In this document: in pieces, positions 56,237 through 64,000 of the stretch
Layout of the letters: every line of letters starts with the position of its first letter
Position numbering within the stretch: position 1 is the stretch's first letter
Assembly (NCBI GenBank): GCA_003008705.1
Contig: PDUO01000041.1
Location: 66,963 to 130,962, forward strand
DNA: 64,000 nucleotides
Direction of reading: 5' to 3'
Source: Pezicula radicicola
Taxonomy: Eukaryota; Ascomycota; Leotiomycetes; Helotiales; Dermateaceae
Notes under the pieces: generated by a model
Seen by the model: only the letters and a program-made list of their open reading frames with translations
What the model was told of the DNA's origin: nothing
The model's database searches: none
Position numbers and translations under genes: made by a program

Positions 56237-57202
56237 TCACTTGTCAGCCGGGATGGGATTTCCACTGTCATCGAAGCCGTCGGTGTTGTCTGGGTCGCTA
56301 TTAACGTTCGGTCTCTCTAAGGCCGGCTTGTTTAAGATAGATCTCTTGTCAGCCGGGATAGGATTTCTACTATCATCGAAGCTGTCGGTATTATCTAGGT
56401 CGCTATTGATGTTTGGTCTCTCTGAGGCCGGCTTGTTCAAGATAGATCTCTTGTTAGCCGGGATGGGATTTCCGCTATCATCGAAGCCGTCGGTATTATC
56501 TAGGTCTCCGTTGACGTTCGGTCTCTCTGGTGCCGGCTTGTTTAAGACAGATCTCTTGTCAGCCGGGATAGGATTTCTACTATCATCAAAGCCGTCGGTA
56601 TTATCTAGGTCGCTATTAACGTTTAGTCTCTCTAAGGCCGGCTTGTTTAAGACAGATCTCTTGTCAGCCGGGATAGGATTTCTACTATCATCGAAGCTGT
56701 CGGTGTTATCTAGGTCGCTATTGATGTTTGGTCTCTCTGAGGCCGGCTTGTTCAAGACAGATCTCTTGTCAGCCGGGATGGGATTTCCGCTATCATCGAA
56801 GCCGTCGGTATTATCTAGGTCTCCGTTGACGTTCGGTCTCTCTGGTGCCGGCTTGTTTAAGATAGATCTCTTGTTAGCCGGGATAGGATTTCCACTATCA
56901 TCAAAGCCGTCGGTATTATCTAGGTCGCTATTAACGTTTAGTCTCTCTAAGGCCGGCTTGTTTAAGATAGATCTCTTGTCAGCTAGGATAGGATTTCTAT
57001 TATTATCGAAGCCGTCGGTGTTATCTAGGTCTCCGTTGACGTTCGGTCTCTCTGATGCCGGCTTGTTCAAGACAGACCTTACACTAACGCCCGAGACTTG
57101 GCCGTTAAAGCGTCGTTCAACCTCCTACATCTCGGATGTGGGTAGGGCTGTGGCACCCAGTGCGAAAGCCGCCAGGGCGACGAGAAAGGATGAGAATTTC
57201 AT
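56237..57202 (-). pseudogene. Kex2-processed repeat precursor (KEP/RiPP-type) with early stop
   Basis: ATG 57,202 opens a 321-codon frame starting with a signal peptide MKFSSFLVALAAFALGATA and LPTSEM, then TAG at codon 26 (57,125-57,127). Past the stop the frame runs to 56,237 with no other lesion and contains eight repeats of 35 residues (105 bp), each ending in Lys-Arg. Consensus parts are LNKPA-x-ERPNVN, DLDNTDGFDD and GNPIPADKR. Repeated cores between KR sites behind a signal peptide are the layout of dikaritin/ustiloxin-type precursors and of KEP proteins such as Aspergillus repeat peptides. The core has Phe but no Tyr, so a Tyr-cyclised product is not expected. The early TAG fits a CAG-to-TAG or TGG-to-TAG change. 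A UstYa-like relic lies 1.2 kb away. Confidence 0.75.
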
Positions 57203-57687
57203 GTTGGCTGGATGTGCAAGAGGGTGAAATTTTGACCAGCAAAATGATGTTCGAGAAGGAGAGTAATAGATGAGCGATAAGAAATATTTTTAGGGAGTTT
57301 TAGGCCCATCCTGATTTATACCTAACTTTTGGTCTGGTGTTATGGCTGTTAAAGTTCGTCTCCCTGCGTAGTCCTAGGAGTTTGACGCCATCCGAACATG
57401 CTACCGCCCTCGCATAATCGTATTTAAGGTTGGAAACAAGCGCGGGGACAGGTTTCCAGAAGTTTCAAACAGAATACAAGTGATGAGATGACGATCACAC
57501 GTCTAGGACTCGCTTACGCCTACTCCAACCCACCCAGTAACACTGGACACGCCACGGACTTTGCAATGCAAAGTTTACATAATGCCTTGGCCTTCCTTCA
57601 TGAGAGATTGAGATCCTGATCTTGACTCACTTCTGGCGCGTGTGAGGTCCTTTTGTAGGATTGTAACACGTCTTTCGGGTGCTAATA
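57203..57687. promoter_or_regulatory. Upstream region of the repeat precursor
   Basis: About 480 bases of mixed composition upstream of the precursor start. No site can be defended. Confidence 0.35.
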
Positions 57688-58160
57688 CGTGCACAGGGGT
57701 AACCGTTTTAAGCCTACTACCTACTTACAATACACTATATAAAGCTTAAATACTAAATTATAATTTTCTTAGTAATTATCTACTAATAAATTAGTATTAA
57801 TATTAGACTAAAATATTTAAAAATATAAAATAAAAAAGTATTTAAATAATATTATAATATTAAAATATATATTAAAAATAAATAAAAAACTAAATAGTAT
57901 ATTTTATATATTTACATAATTTTTAATTTTATTAATTTCTTATATTAGATTATATAAGTTATATATAGTTTTTTTTTTAAATAATTTTATTAAATTTTTT
58001 TCTTATATAATAATATATAAATTATAATTATAATATTAGTTTCTTTAGTTTTATAAAATATATAATTATTTAGTAACTCTATTACTAAGTTATTATATAA
58101 GTAGTAAAACTGGTAGAACAAGTTACCCCCGTGCATATAACACTTTTACCCCTGTGTATA
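57688..58160. mobile_element. Probable AT-rich MITE with short inverted ends
   Basis: A 450-470 bp AT-rich block starts CGTGCACAGGGGTAAC after a TA and ends GTTACCCCCGTGCATA before a TA at 58,138; a second possible end, ACCCCTGTGTATA, lies at about 58,160. The inverted ends match over about 16 bp with transition-type differences. Size and TA flank resemble the element at 34,569. Confidence 0.45.
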
Positions 58161-58407
58161 TATTAGTACCTTGTCTTTCAGATCATCATGAAGCACTCCG
58201 TGGATCGTTTCGTTTAGCAATTAGCATCATGACTCAGAAAATCCCCGCGATCAATACTTGTTATGTCTGGAATTAAGGTTTGAGGCTCATTCATCGAATG
58301 GAAGTTCTGTGAACTCTTGACTCTCTCTCTCTCTCTCCAGAACCTAACAATTGCCTCTACTTTCAGCCTTGTATTCTTCATCCACCAACAATTCAGCACC
58401 ACCGAAA

Positions 58408-59000
58408 ATGTCTTTCCCTATTTACCAAAGCGTCAATTATGAGGATGCTGAGAAGGAGGAATTGAGCTACTTCATTCGGAGCCAGAACCAGAACAAGAAC
58501 AACTTACCAACCCAGACTCCTTAGAAGAACAACTCTCACTAAGCCGTCGTTCGACCCCAAGGAAATTTGCTTCAGCAGGCTTCACTATCGCCATTTTTCT
58601 CTCCTGCGTCGACTCCACCCTATTAATCCTCGCAGTAACTGGCTCTCAGTCTCTGCGGCCCAAAGAAAGAAGCAGCTACGAAATGGGATTCAGCGAAGAG
58701 AAGCTCCGTACGCTGCCTCCCCCAGGACATAATCTCCCCTCCCTAACCCCTAACACAACCATGAACACCAGTATACAGCAAAACTTACTTACACGGTGCA
58801 ACAGTGCCATAAGCGTCAATCCAACTCGAGTAAATCCACTTCGCCACCCCAGTTGACTTCGAGGCCGACGGGCACAAGTACCTTGTCACGCAGCCCGGCG
58901 AGCGCCAGCTCGTAGGTGACGTGAACGACACCGCTTCGAGGTAGGCGATTGATGGGGCGTGGCGGGATTTGCTGTGGGGGAGGTACTTCTCTATCCGCGT
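58408..59000 (+). pseudogene. UstYa-like (DUF3328) oxidase relic
   Basis: ATG 58,408 starts MSFPIYQSVNYEDAEKEELS, then a one-base slip moves the frame to an acidic linker, LSLSRRSTPRKFASAGFTI and AIFLSCVDSTLLILAVTG, an N-terminal membrane anchor typical of UstYa proteins. A later part (after a probable intron, about 58,855-59,000) reads VTQPGERQLVGDVNDTASR, a TAG, and then AIDGAWRDLLWGRYFSIRV; D-x-A-W-x-x-L-L is the conserved DUF3328 motif. The HxxHC motifs that follow in functional members are not found. UstYa-type proteins cyclise or oxidise ribosomal peptides in fungi, which ties this relic to the repeat precursor next to it. A CT dinucleotide run lies upstream (58,318-58,338). Confidence 0.6.
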
Positions 59001-60060
59001 GTAAAGCGCAGGAACTATGGGAAATTATTCATCAACCCAGCAGCCTCCATTTCGAAACATAGTATACAGCCTAGGTTCTGGCTTAGCTGGTCTCTCGCTA
59101 TCCTTTATAACCCGATTCCCTAATGCAATCGTGCCGTAATGGATCTTCACATCTGTACTGTCGCGCTCACCTCGGTCGACCACTTCATCTCCGTTACAGT
59201 TTAGGCAGGTGCTGCACGGCGTAGTTCTCGTCGAATGGTTCTAGCAGAGGCTGTGACACCTAGCTGGGCTTTGACCTGGGCGAAGGACAGTCGATGCGTC
59301 GACCAATCTTTTGAGATATGGCGAATACATTGGCGGATCTCTCTAACAGATAATAAATGAGGCTTCGGGGCCCTCTTTTTACGTAGTTGATGACTTGATT
59401 CTTAGCGTAAAATGCGGCGAATTGCACGTCGAGGAAGGGAGATTTAAGATACAATCTCTCGCTGAGATTTCCTAGTCACTGTAAATTCCGTACCGTCATG
59501 CGAATAGGAGTAGGCCATTCGCTTTTCTCTTTCTGAGGAGAGCTGAATATAAAAGTATCACCCATTTTGAAACCCCTGCTCTTACATCTAGTTGAGCCTA
59601 GATAGAATCATAGGAATTCATCACACATCTACACTCAGCGAGGAGGCGGTCAGGTCTTGACAGTCTGGCTATTAGGCATAGTCCGTCAGTTTGGTGGATC
59701 CAGGTTGGATAGTCACTCCGGCCCCCGTTAGCCTGGCTATTGAGAACACTGGCAACGTGCAACAACTTTTGCATTCTTGTAAGCGCGTATGTAGCCTCTC
59801 AAGCAGTAGCCAAAATTCCATTCTCAGTCTCATTTTTCTTTCGTACACCTATAATATTAATACAATGCGCCCATCCATCCATCCATGCAGAAAGCCAGTT
59901 CCAACTTTTATTCCCCTCGCTCCCATTGCATTTCCTCTATAACAAGACCTAAGCAATGCAATATGCGGTATTAGAACAATGATCCAACAATAGCAAGAAG
60001 TAGTTAGCATAGAAACTAGCACTTCAAAAAGATCCCCTTCCTCATCTCGCTCTCCCGCAC
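59001..60060. other. Region between the UstYa-like and MBOAT relics
   Basis: About 1.05 kb. It probably contains decayed UstYa 3' sequence but no motif survives. Short open frames (59,691-59,942) have no domain. Confidence 0.4.
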
Positions 60061-61080
60061 CTAAAACATGACCTTGATACCAACAAACAGCGCCCCTGAC
60101 ACCGTGACCAGGAATATGAGACCTGGTTCACTCACGTTAGCAATATCACCCCACGCCCGTGCATATTCCCGAGAGGCAAAACCGGTGGCGGCTAATAACA
60201 TACCAGTATAATCCTTAAAATCCCCTGCACAATCGCCTTCAACCCATCTACGCCCACCGCAAACCCAACCAAATTAGCTGGCACCACCTATTGGGACGTA
60301 GACATAGCGAATTAGCCAGCGGTTGAAACTCCTGTGCCAGCCGCGCCAGAAGGCGACAGTGGACGGGTTATCGGAGAGGCAGCGGAGCATGTTTTCTGGT
60401 GGGTCGATGCCGTCGATTACTCACCACAGTCTAAAGAAGCGCCACGGTAAAAGGAGCTTGAACCACAAGACGTGTAGGTTGAAGTAAGAGAGGAGGGATA
60501 ACTGGGCCGGAGTATAGTCGGACTAGTTAGGGTTTGCTTTAGAGATGGCGACGCATTAGTCGAAATAGAGGAGGATTTTCATGGCGAGGAAACAAAGCAG
60601 GAAGCGGATGCCGTATTTGATGGTGTGGGAGCGTTCGATTGATGCAGGGGGGTATTTGACCTAAGAGATGTAGTTATTGAAGGTTATGATTGGGCCGGTG
60701 AGGTAGAGGGGAGCGTAGATGATGTCGGCAACGTAGTTGCGGAAGTTGAAGTCTTTGGCTGCAGCTGGAATGGCGATGCGGTCACGTTCGGAGAGGGAAG
60801 AGGCGTCAAGTTATTCCTTCTTGGGGGCTTTAGCTGTGAAGTAGGGTGATAGATTGGATTCTTACCTCTTCAGAGCTGCCATTCTGGCGGTCTATACTCC
60901 AGTAGTAGTCGAGATTATAGCTAATGAGTCGTAGGACGCTGAAGTTGAAAAGAATTTCCCATCTAGGTATTATACCCTAGTATTCATCCAACCAGACTCC
61001 CCAATCATTCAGCGAGGTCCCTTGGCCGCTATCAATGCGGGGTGAGAGCACCTCCGCAACTTTCGTCCACTTGTATCCGT
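60061..61080 (-). pseudogene. MBOAT acyltransferase relic (Gup1-like)
   Basis: Read on the minus strand, an early part gives WEILFNFSVLRLISYNLDYY followed by an intron start (GTAAGA). Then come RDRIAIPAAAKDFNFRNYVA, IIYAPLYLTGPIITFNNYIS, a [17 protein letters not shown], another [19 protein letters not shown] and [20 protein letters not shown]. The last segment holds the catalytic-type WHRS/RYVYVP core of Gup1-like MBOAT proteins, which remodel GPI lipids. Four or more stops, all at positions where Trp or Gln is expected, and a lost 5' end show that the gene is dead. Confidence 0.75.
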
Positions 61081-61860
61081 CACCGAGCTCATTTGCACAG
61101 CTTTCGCAATGCAATGTTGGAGTCGAGTCTGTCTGTCAGAAATGGTTCTTACAAATGTGCCTACAAATCACTGGAATCGTCGTTTCCGAGTTGGTCGCAT
61201 CTAAATAGTTACAATTCTTAGTCGATTTATCTATCCATTGATTCTAACACGTCGAGTCAAGCACAAAGCCGCCACGAGCAAGCTGTTTGTTTCATGATAT
61301 CGTCACCGAGTCTCTAGAAGACATTGCAAAGCCCCATAATCTGACAAAACTCAGTTCAGTCACACTTTTATCCTTCTGGTGGCCTGGTGTCTTTGCGCGG
61401 ATCTTTTTGGCTTATATTGTTAACAGCCTTTATATTGGCTCGTCTACAAACAGTGCGCATTATTCGTATGCCTCCGCTGAAGCCCAAGCTATCGCTGTTA
61501 ATTATCGAGGTTGTTTATGAAGAATATTCATTAGTTATGACATTGGAAGTAAATGTAAAGCGACGTGGAGAGACCACCTCCAACACCTCCAAACCAACCA
61601 CCATCATCATCAACAATGCCTTCTCCCGCGACACCACCACCTCCATCACCTCCACCACCGTAGATCCGTAGCAATTTACCATTTATTTATCAATTGCCTC
61701 AATAAGCTATCTATACACAGAGGACATTAAGGCAAACTAAATCAATACTGCACACCAGATTTACCAATTTCAAGTCAAGTCAAATAGCCTTGATTTCGTC
61801 GAGCACTCAAGTTAACCATTTGCGCAATCCCTCGTTATCATCTCCGTATTCAATGAAGCA
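61081..61860. other. Region without a confident gene
   Basis: About 780 bases. A CACCACCTCCA-type run at 61,570-61,670 gives proline/histidine-rich frames of no clear meaning. Confidence 0.4.
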
Positions 61861-62794
61861 AAATCACACATGCTTGCAGCAATGCTCGTCGATCCTGGTC
61901 CAGTCGGTCAGACACATATGGGCTTAGCCAGTTACAGGGTTTCTTGGTTGGGTCACAGCACCGCAACCAGAATGTCCTCTACGACCTAGGCTTCATGAGG
62001 GATTTAGAAATCCGGATGCCACCATCACTGAAAGCTGTTTTTGCTAGTGAGGATGTGATGGGTATTGATGAGTTTCACGATGTCCTTGAAACAATAAAGG
62101 CTCATGGGATCGACTTCTCAGCAATCAACGCCATCATCTAGTCGCACGCACATATCGACTATGTGGGTAATCCGTCCGTCTTCCCGTCTAGCATAGAGCT
62201 CGTTGTTAGTCCTGGCCTCAAAGGAAGCTCCATCCCTAGGTACCCAATGAATCCCGATTCTTTCGCTCTCGACAGTGCATTCCAGTCCAGGGTCGTAGTG
62301 TTCGAGAAATTGACTTCTCCACAAGTGGCACGACTATCGGATGATTTCGGGCTTTTGACTTCTTCGACGACGGGTCTTTTTTTGCTCGTGGAAACCTCTG
62401 GACATACTGGACATCACATGTGCGCTCTAGGCCGGACGACAGAGAATTCATGGGTTCTCTTGGGCGGCAACGCTTGCCATAATTTCGCACAGCTTCGACC
62501 AAATCCTTTTTGACCACTGCCGGACCGGATAGCGTGCCCGCCAATCTACTCGGCAGGACACCACCCCCACAACGATGCAGTTATTTATCTGATCTCGTTC
62601 AGCACCACAACAAGGGATCATTCTACGGTCTTGTGCCTCAATTGCACGAATACTTCAAGAAGGCGCAAGAGGCGTTGGAAAGGCTGAAAGCTTTCAATGG
62701 AAGAGATGATGTTATGATAGTTATTGCACACGATATAATATTACTGAATACCTTAGAATTCTTTCCACATAATATCAATGACTAGAAGAGTAAA
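61861..62794 (+). pseudogene. Metallo-beta-lactamase-fold hydrolase relic
   Basis: The frame at 61,944-62,141 reads NVLYDLGFMRDLE and FHDVLETIKAHGIDFSAINA, ends at TAG 62,139-62,141, then continues with SHAHIDYVGNPSVFPSSIEL, VVSPGLKGSSIP, TSGHTGHHMCALGRTTE, and, after a shift, FYGLVPQLHEYFKKAQEALE and VMIVIAHDIILLNTLEFFPH. This is the fungal lactonase-type MBL fold. The metal-binding motif is HAHIDYVG where HxHxDHxGD is expected, so a His and an Asp are already lost or altered. It is a dead gene. MBL-fold enzymes serve as thioesterases or lactonases in some fungal metabolite clusters, so it could have belonged with the NRPS relic. Confidence 0.72.
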
Positions 62795-63180
62795 AATTAG
62801 GTAGATTGAAGCCGATAGTTATTCTTAAGAGAGCTTGAAAATTTAGCGGTACCATCATTATGAAAATATCTTAGTAGTAGATATACTATCTAAGAATGGT
62901 AGAAACTAATGTAATAAATGATTTGAAATTTTTATATCCCTATAAACTTGTATCTTTACTCTTATTTTTTATATTTTTTTTATACAGGAAAGCCTTAATT
63001 ATTCGTCTAGAAAATTATAGAGCTAAGTAATAAGTTTTATAGTTAATCTTACTTACCTTTTTTATATTAAGTAAGTTAGAGTCAGGTTTAAATCCAATTT
63101 AGATTTATTTGAACTAAAGCTAAAACGCGTATAAAGCACCTTAAGCTTGGACTGGCAGAAGGGGATCTTTCTCGTTCCTC
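62795..63180. other. AT-rich spacer
   Basis: About 385 bases with T-rich and TA-rich stretches and no gene. Confidence 0.45.
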
Positions 63181-63189
63181 GCTTCTAGT

Positions 63190-64000
63190 CTAGAGTTTGG
63201 AGATTTTTTTACTACCGTGAATTTCGGATTCCGGACACCGTGCAGGAAGAACTCTTCCTGAAGCCGTTGAAGGAAGGTGGACATGGTTTCGTCACTCCTC
63301 TATTGCACTCTTACGGGCACAGTTGCAATCGTTGGACCTACGATAGACTCGATGCCAGACACAGCCGCGTTGCGTCCTGAATGATTCGGGTCCTCCATAT
63401 TGACTGAGTCCGGATCATTGTTTTCCATGCGGTCTGAAAGCGGATAAGATCGAGGTCATTAGGTAGTTTATGCACTAGTCTTGCAACATACATTCCGTTG
63501 TGCCTGGAAGAAGGAGTCATTAGCCCCTCCTGCAGTGGTGTACATAGGTAAACATCCTCAATGCTATTTGTTTGTATCCCACATTGCACGGCCACATCTT
63601 GATAGATAGATTCTGTTGCATCAGAGTCCAATAATACAAATGGTACTACGTCAAAGGACTCTTCATCTTTTCCCTCCACAATAACCTGTGCTATTTGTGA
63701 GGGCAGCGGGTTTTTGAATATGTCTGCTACCTAGAGATATTCCAGCAGCTCGCGCAGTAGCAGTCAGTCGTATCGCCTTGATTGAGTCTCCCCCAAGAAC
63801 AAAGAAACTATCGGTCGGACATAATGAATCTTGGTCGTCCAGCTGGCGCCTACATCGGCTTGAGCCTCAATTCAGCGGCATCTTCACAGAATGTTGTGCA
63901 GCCACCAGTTTTTGACAAGACCCTGCCCCTAACATGTCCAGAGCATGGAGTAGGGGAGTCGACGCCGGGGACTCCACCAGAAACAGCTGTATCACACAGA
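63190..64000 (-). pseudogene. Nonribosomal peptide synthetase relic (T and C domains), possibly continuing past the window
   Basis: On the minus strand from about 63,830 downwards the carrier-protein core DSFFVLGGDSIKAIRLTATA, with the phosphopantetheine Ser, is followed by a one-base slip into ADIFKNPLPSQIAQVIVEGK. Then IEDVYLCTPLQEGLMTPS, the start of a condensation domain, and WRTRIIQD. Directly after it, in another frame, comes AVSGIESIVGPTIATVPVRV and FLQRLQEEFF, which lie some 200 residues further on in an intact C domain. The HHxxxDG region is therefore missing, which means an internal deletion. Upstream sequence to 64,000 has no clear adenylation motifs. NRPS modules build peptide natural products in the cytosol. 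Confidence 0.8.

Noticed and set aside
56241..57227. A 328-residue plus-strand frame with Leu/Ser-rich repeats
   Set aside because: It is the antisense of the Kex2-repeat precursor. The 105 bp unit is open on both strands; the minus strand has the signal peptide and the Lys-Arg logic.
1..64000. CRISPR arrays, bacterial operons, Shine-Dalgarno sites
   Set aside because: The genome is fungal. The only regular repeats are the 7 bp, 18 bp and 105 bp tandem arrays, which have no spacers.

Overview
This is a filamentous ascomycete (Pezizomycotina) chromosome segment. Short GT..AG introns of roughly 48-190 bp, a HET-domain protein, a Zn2Cys6 regulator, a UstYa-type relic, SAT4-like rhodopsin proteins, fungal MFS carriers and an NRPS relic all fit. 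A Eurotiomycete (Aspergillus/Penicillium-like) is my guess and cannot be proven from the window. The segment is accessory in character. Gene islands of normal composition are separated by very AT-rich tracts with C-to-T/G-to-A decay on both strands, the mark of repeat-induced point mutation (RIP). Many genes are broken, often by TAG codons that look like CAG-to-TAG or TGG-to-TAG changes.

Layout. 1-2 kb: 3' part of a HET-type gene and a dynamin GTPase fragment. 3.8-9.7 kb: an MFS carrier, an ATP-grasp enzyme and a second monocarboxylate-type MFS carrier. 12.4-14.1 kb: a Zn2Cys6 transcription factor. 15.1-16.0 kb: a seven-helix membrane protein. 16.6-25.5 kb: a dead AAA-ATPase gene split by a complete RIP-ruined Ty1/copia element (17,422-23,523) and joined to a BTB-protein relic. 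25.5-30.1 kb: unknown relics and a broken sedolisin. 30.3-36.3 kb: a small two-exon gene, a rhodopsin-like gene whose stop codon is supplied by a hAT-type MITE, a second MITE, and an intact sterol-desaturase-family enzyme. 38.8-43.7 kb: two intact MFS carriers (Dal5-like and sugar-type). 44.6-50.8 kb: a HET relic, then a TPR-CHAT protease gene, a small gene in the same frame that may be a gasdermin-like effector, and a divergent ankyrin-subtilase relic. 52.8-59 kb: an intact secreted protein made of two Kex2-separated repeats, an eight-repeat Kex2 precursor with an early stop, and a UstYa-like relic. 60-64 kb: relics of an MBOAT acyltransferase, a metallo-beta-lactamase-fold hydrolase and an NRPS.

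How the pieces may work together. The CHAT / putative gasdermin-like / subtilase group matches the logic of fungal regulated cell-death loci, in which a protease activates a pore-forming protein, but here it is decayed. The repeat precursor beside a UstYa-like gene matches dikaritin-type ribosomal peptide clusters, also decayed. The ATP-grasp enzyme between two MFS carriers, with a Zn2Cys6 regulator nearby, could be a small metabolite or transport cluster. Several genes that look broken in single frames (MFS at 3.9 kb, rhodopsin at 32 kb, sugar carrier at 43 kb) become intact when introns are placed by hand.
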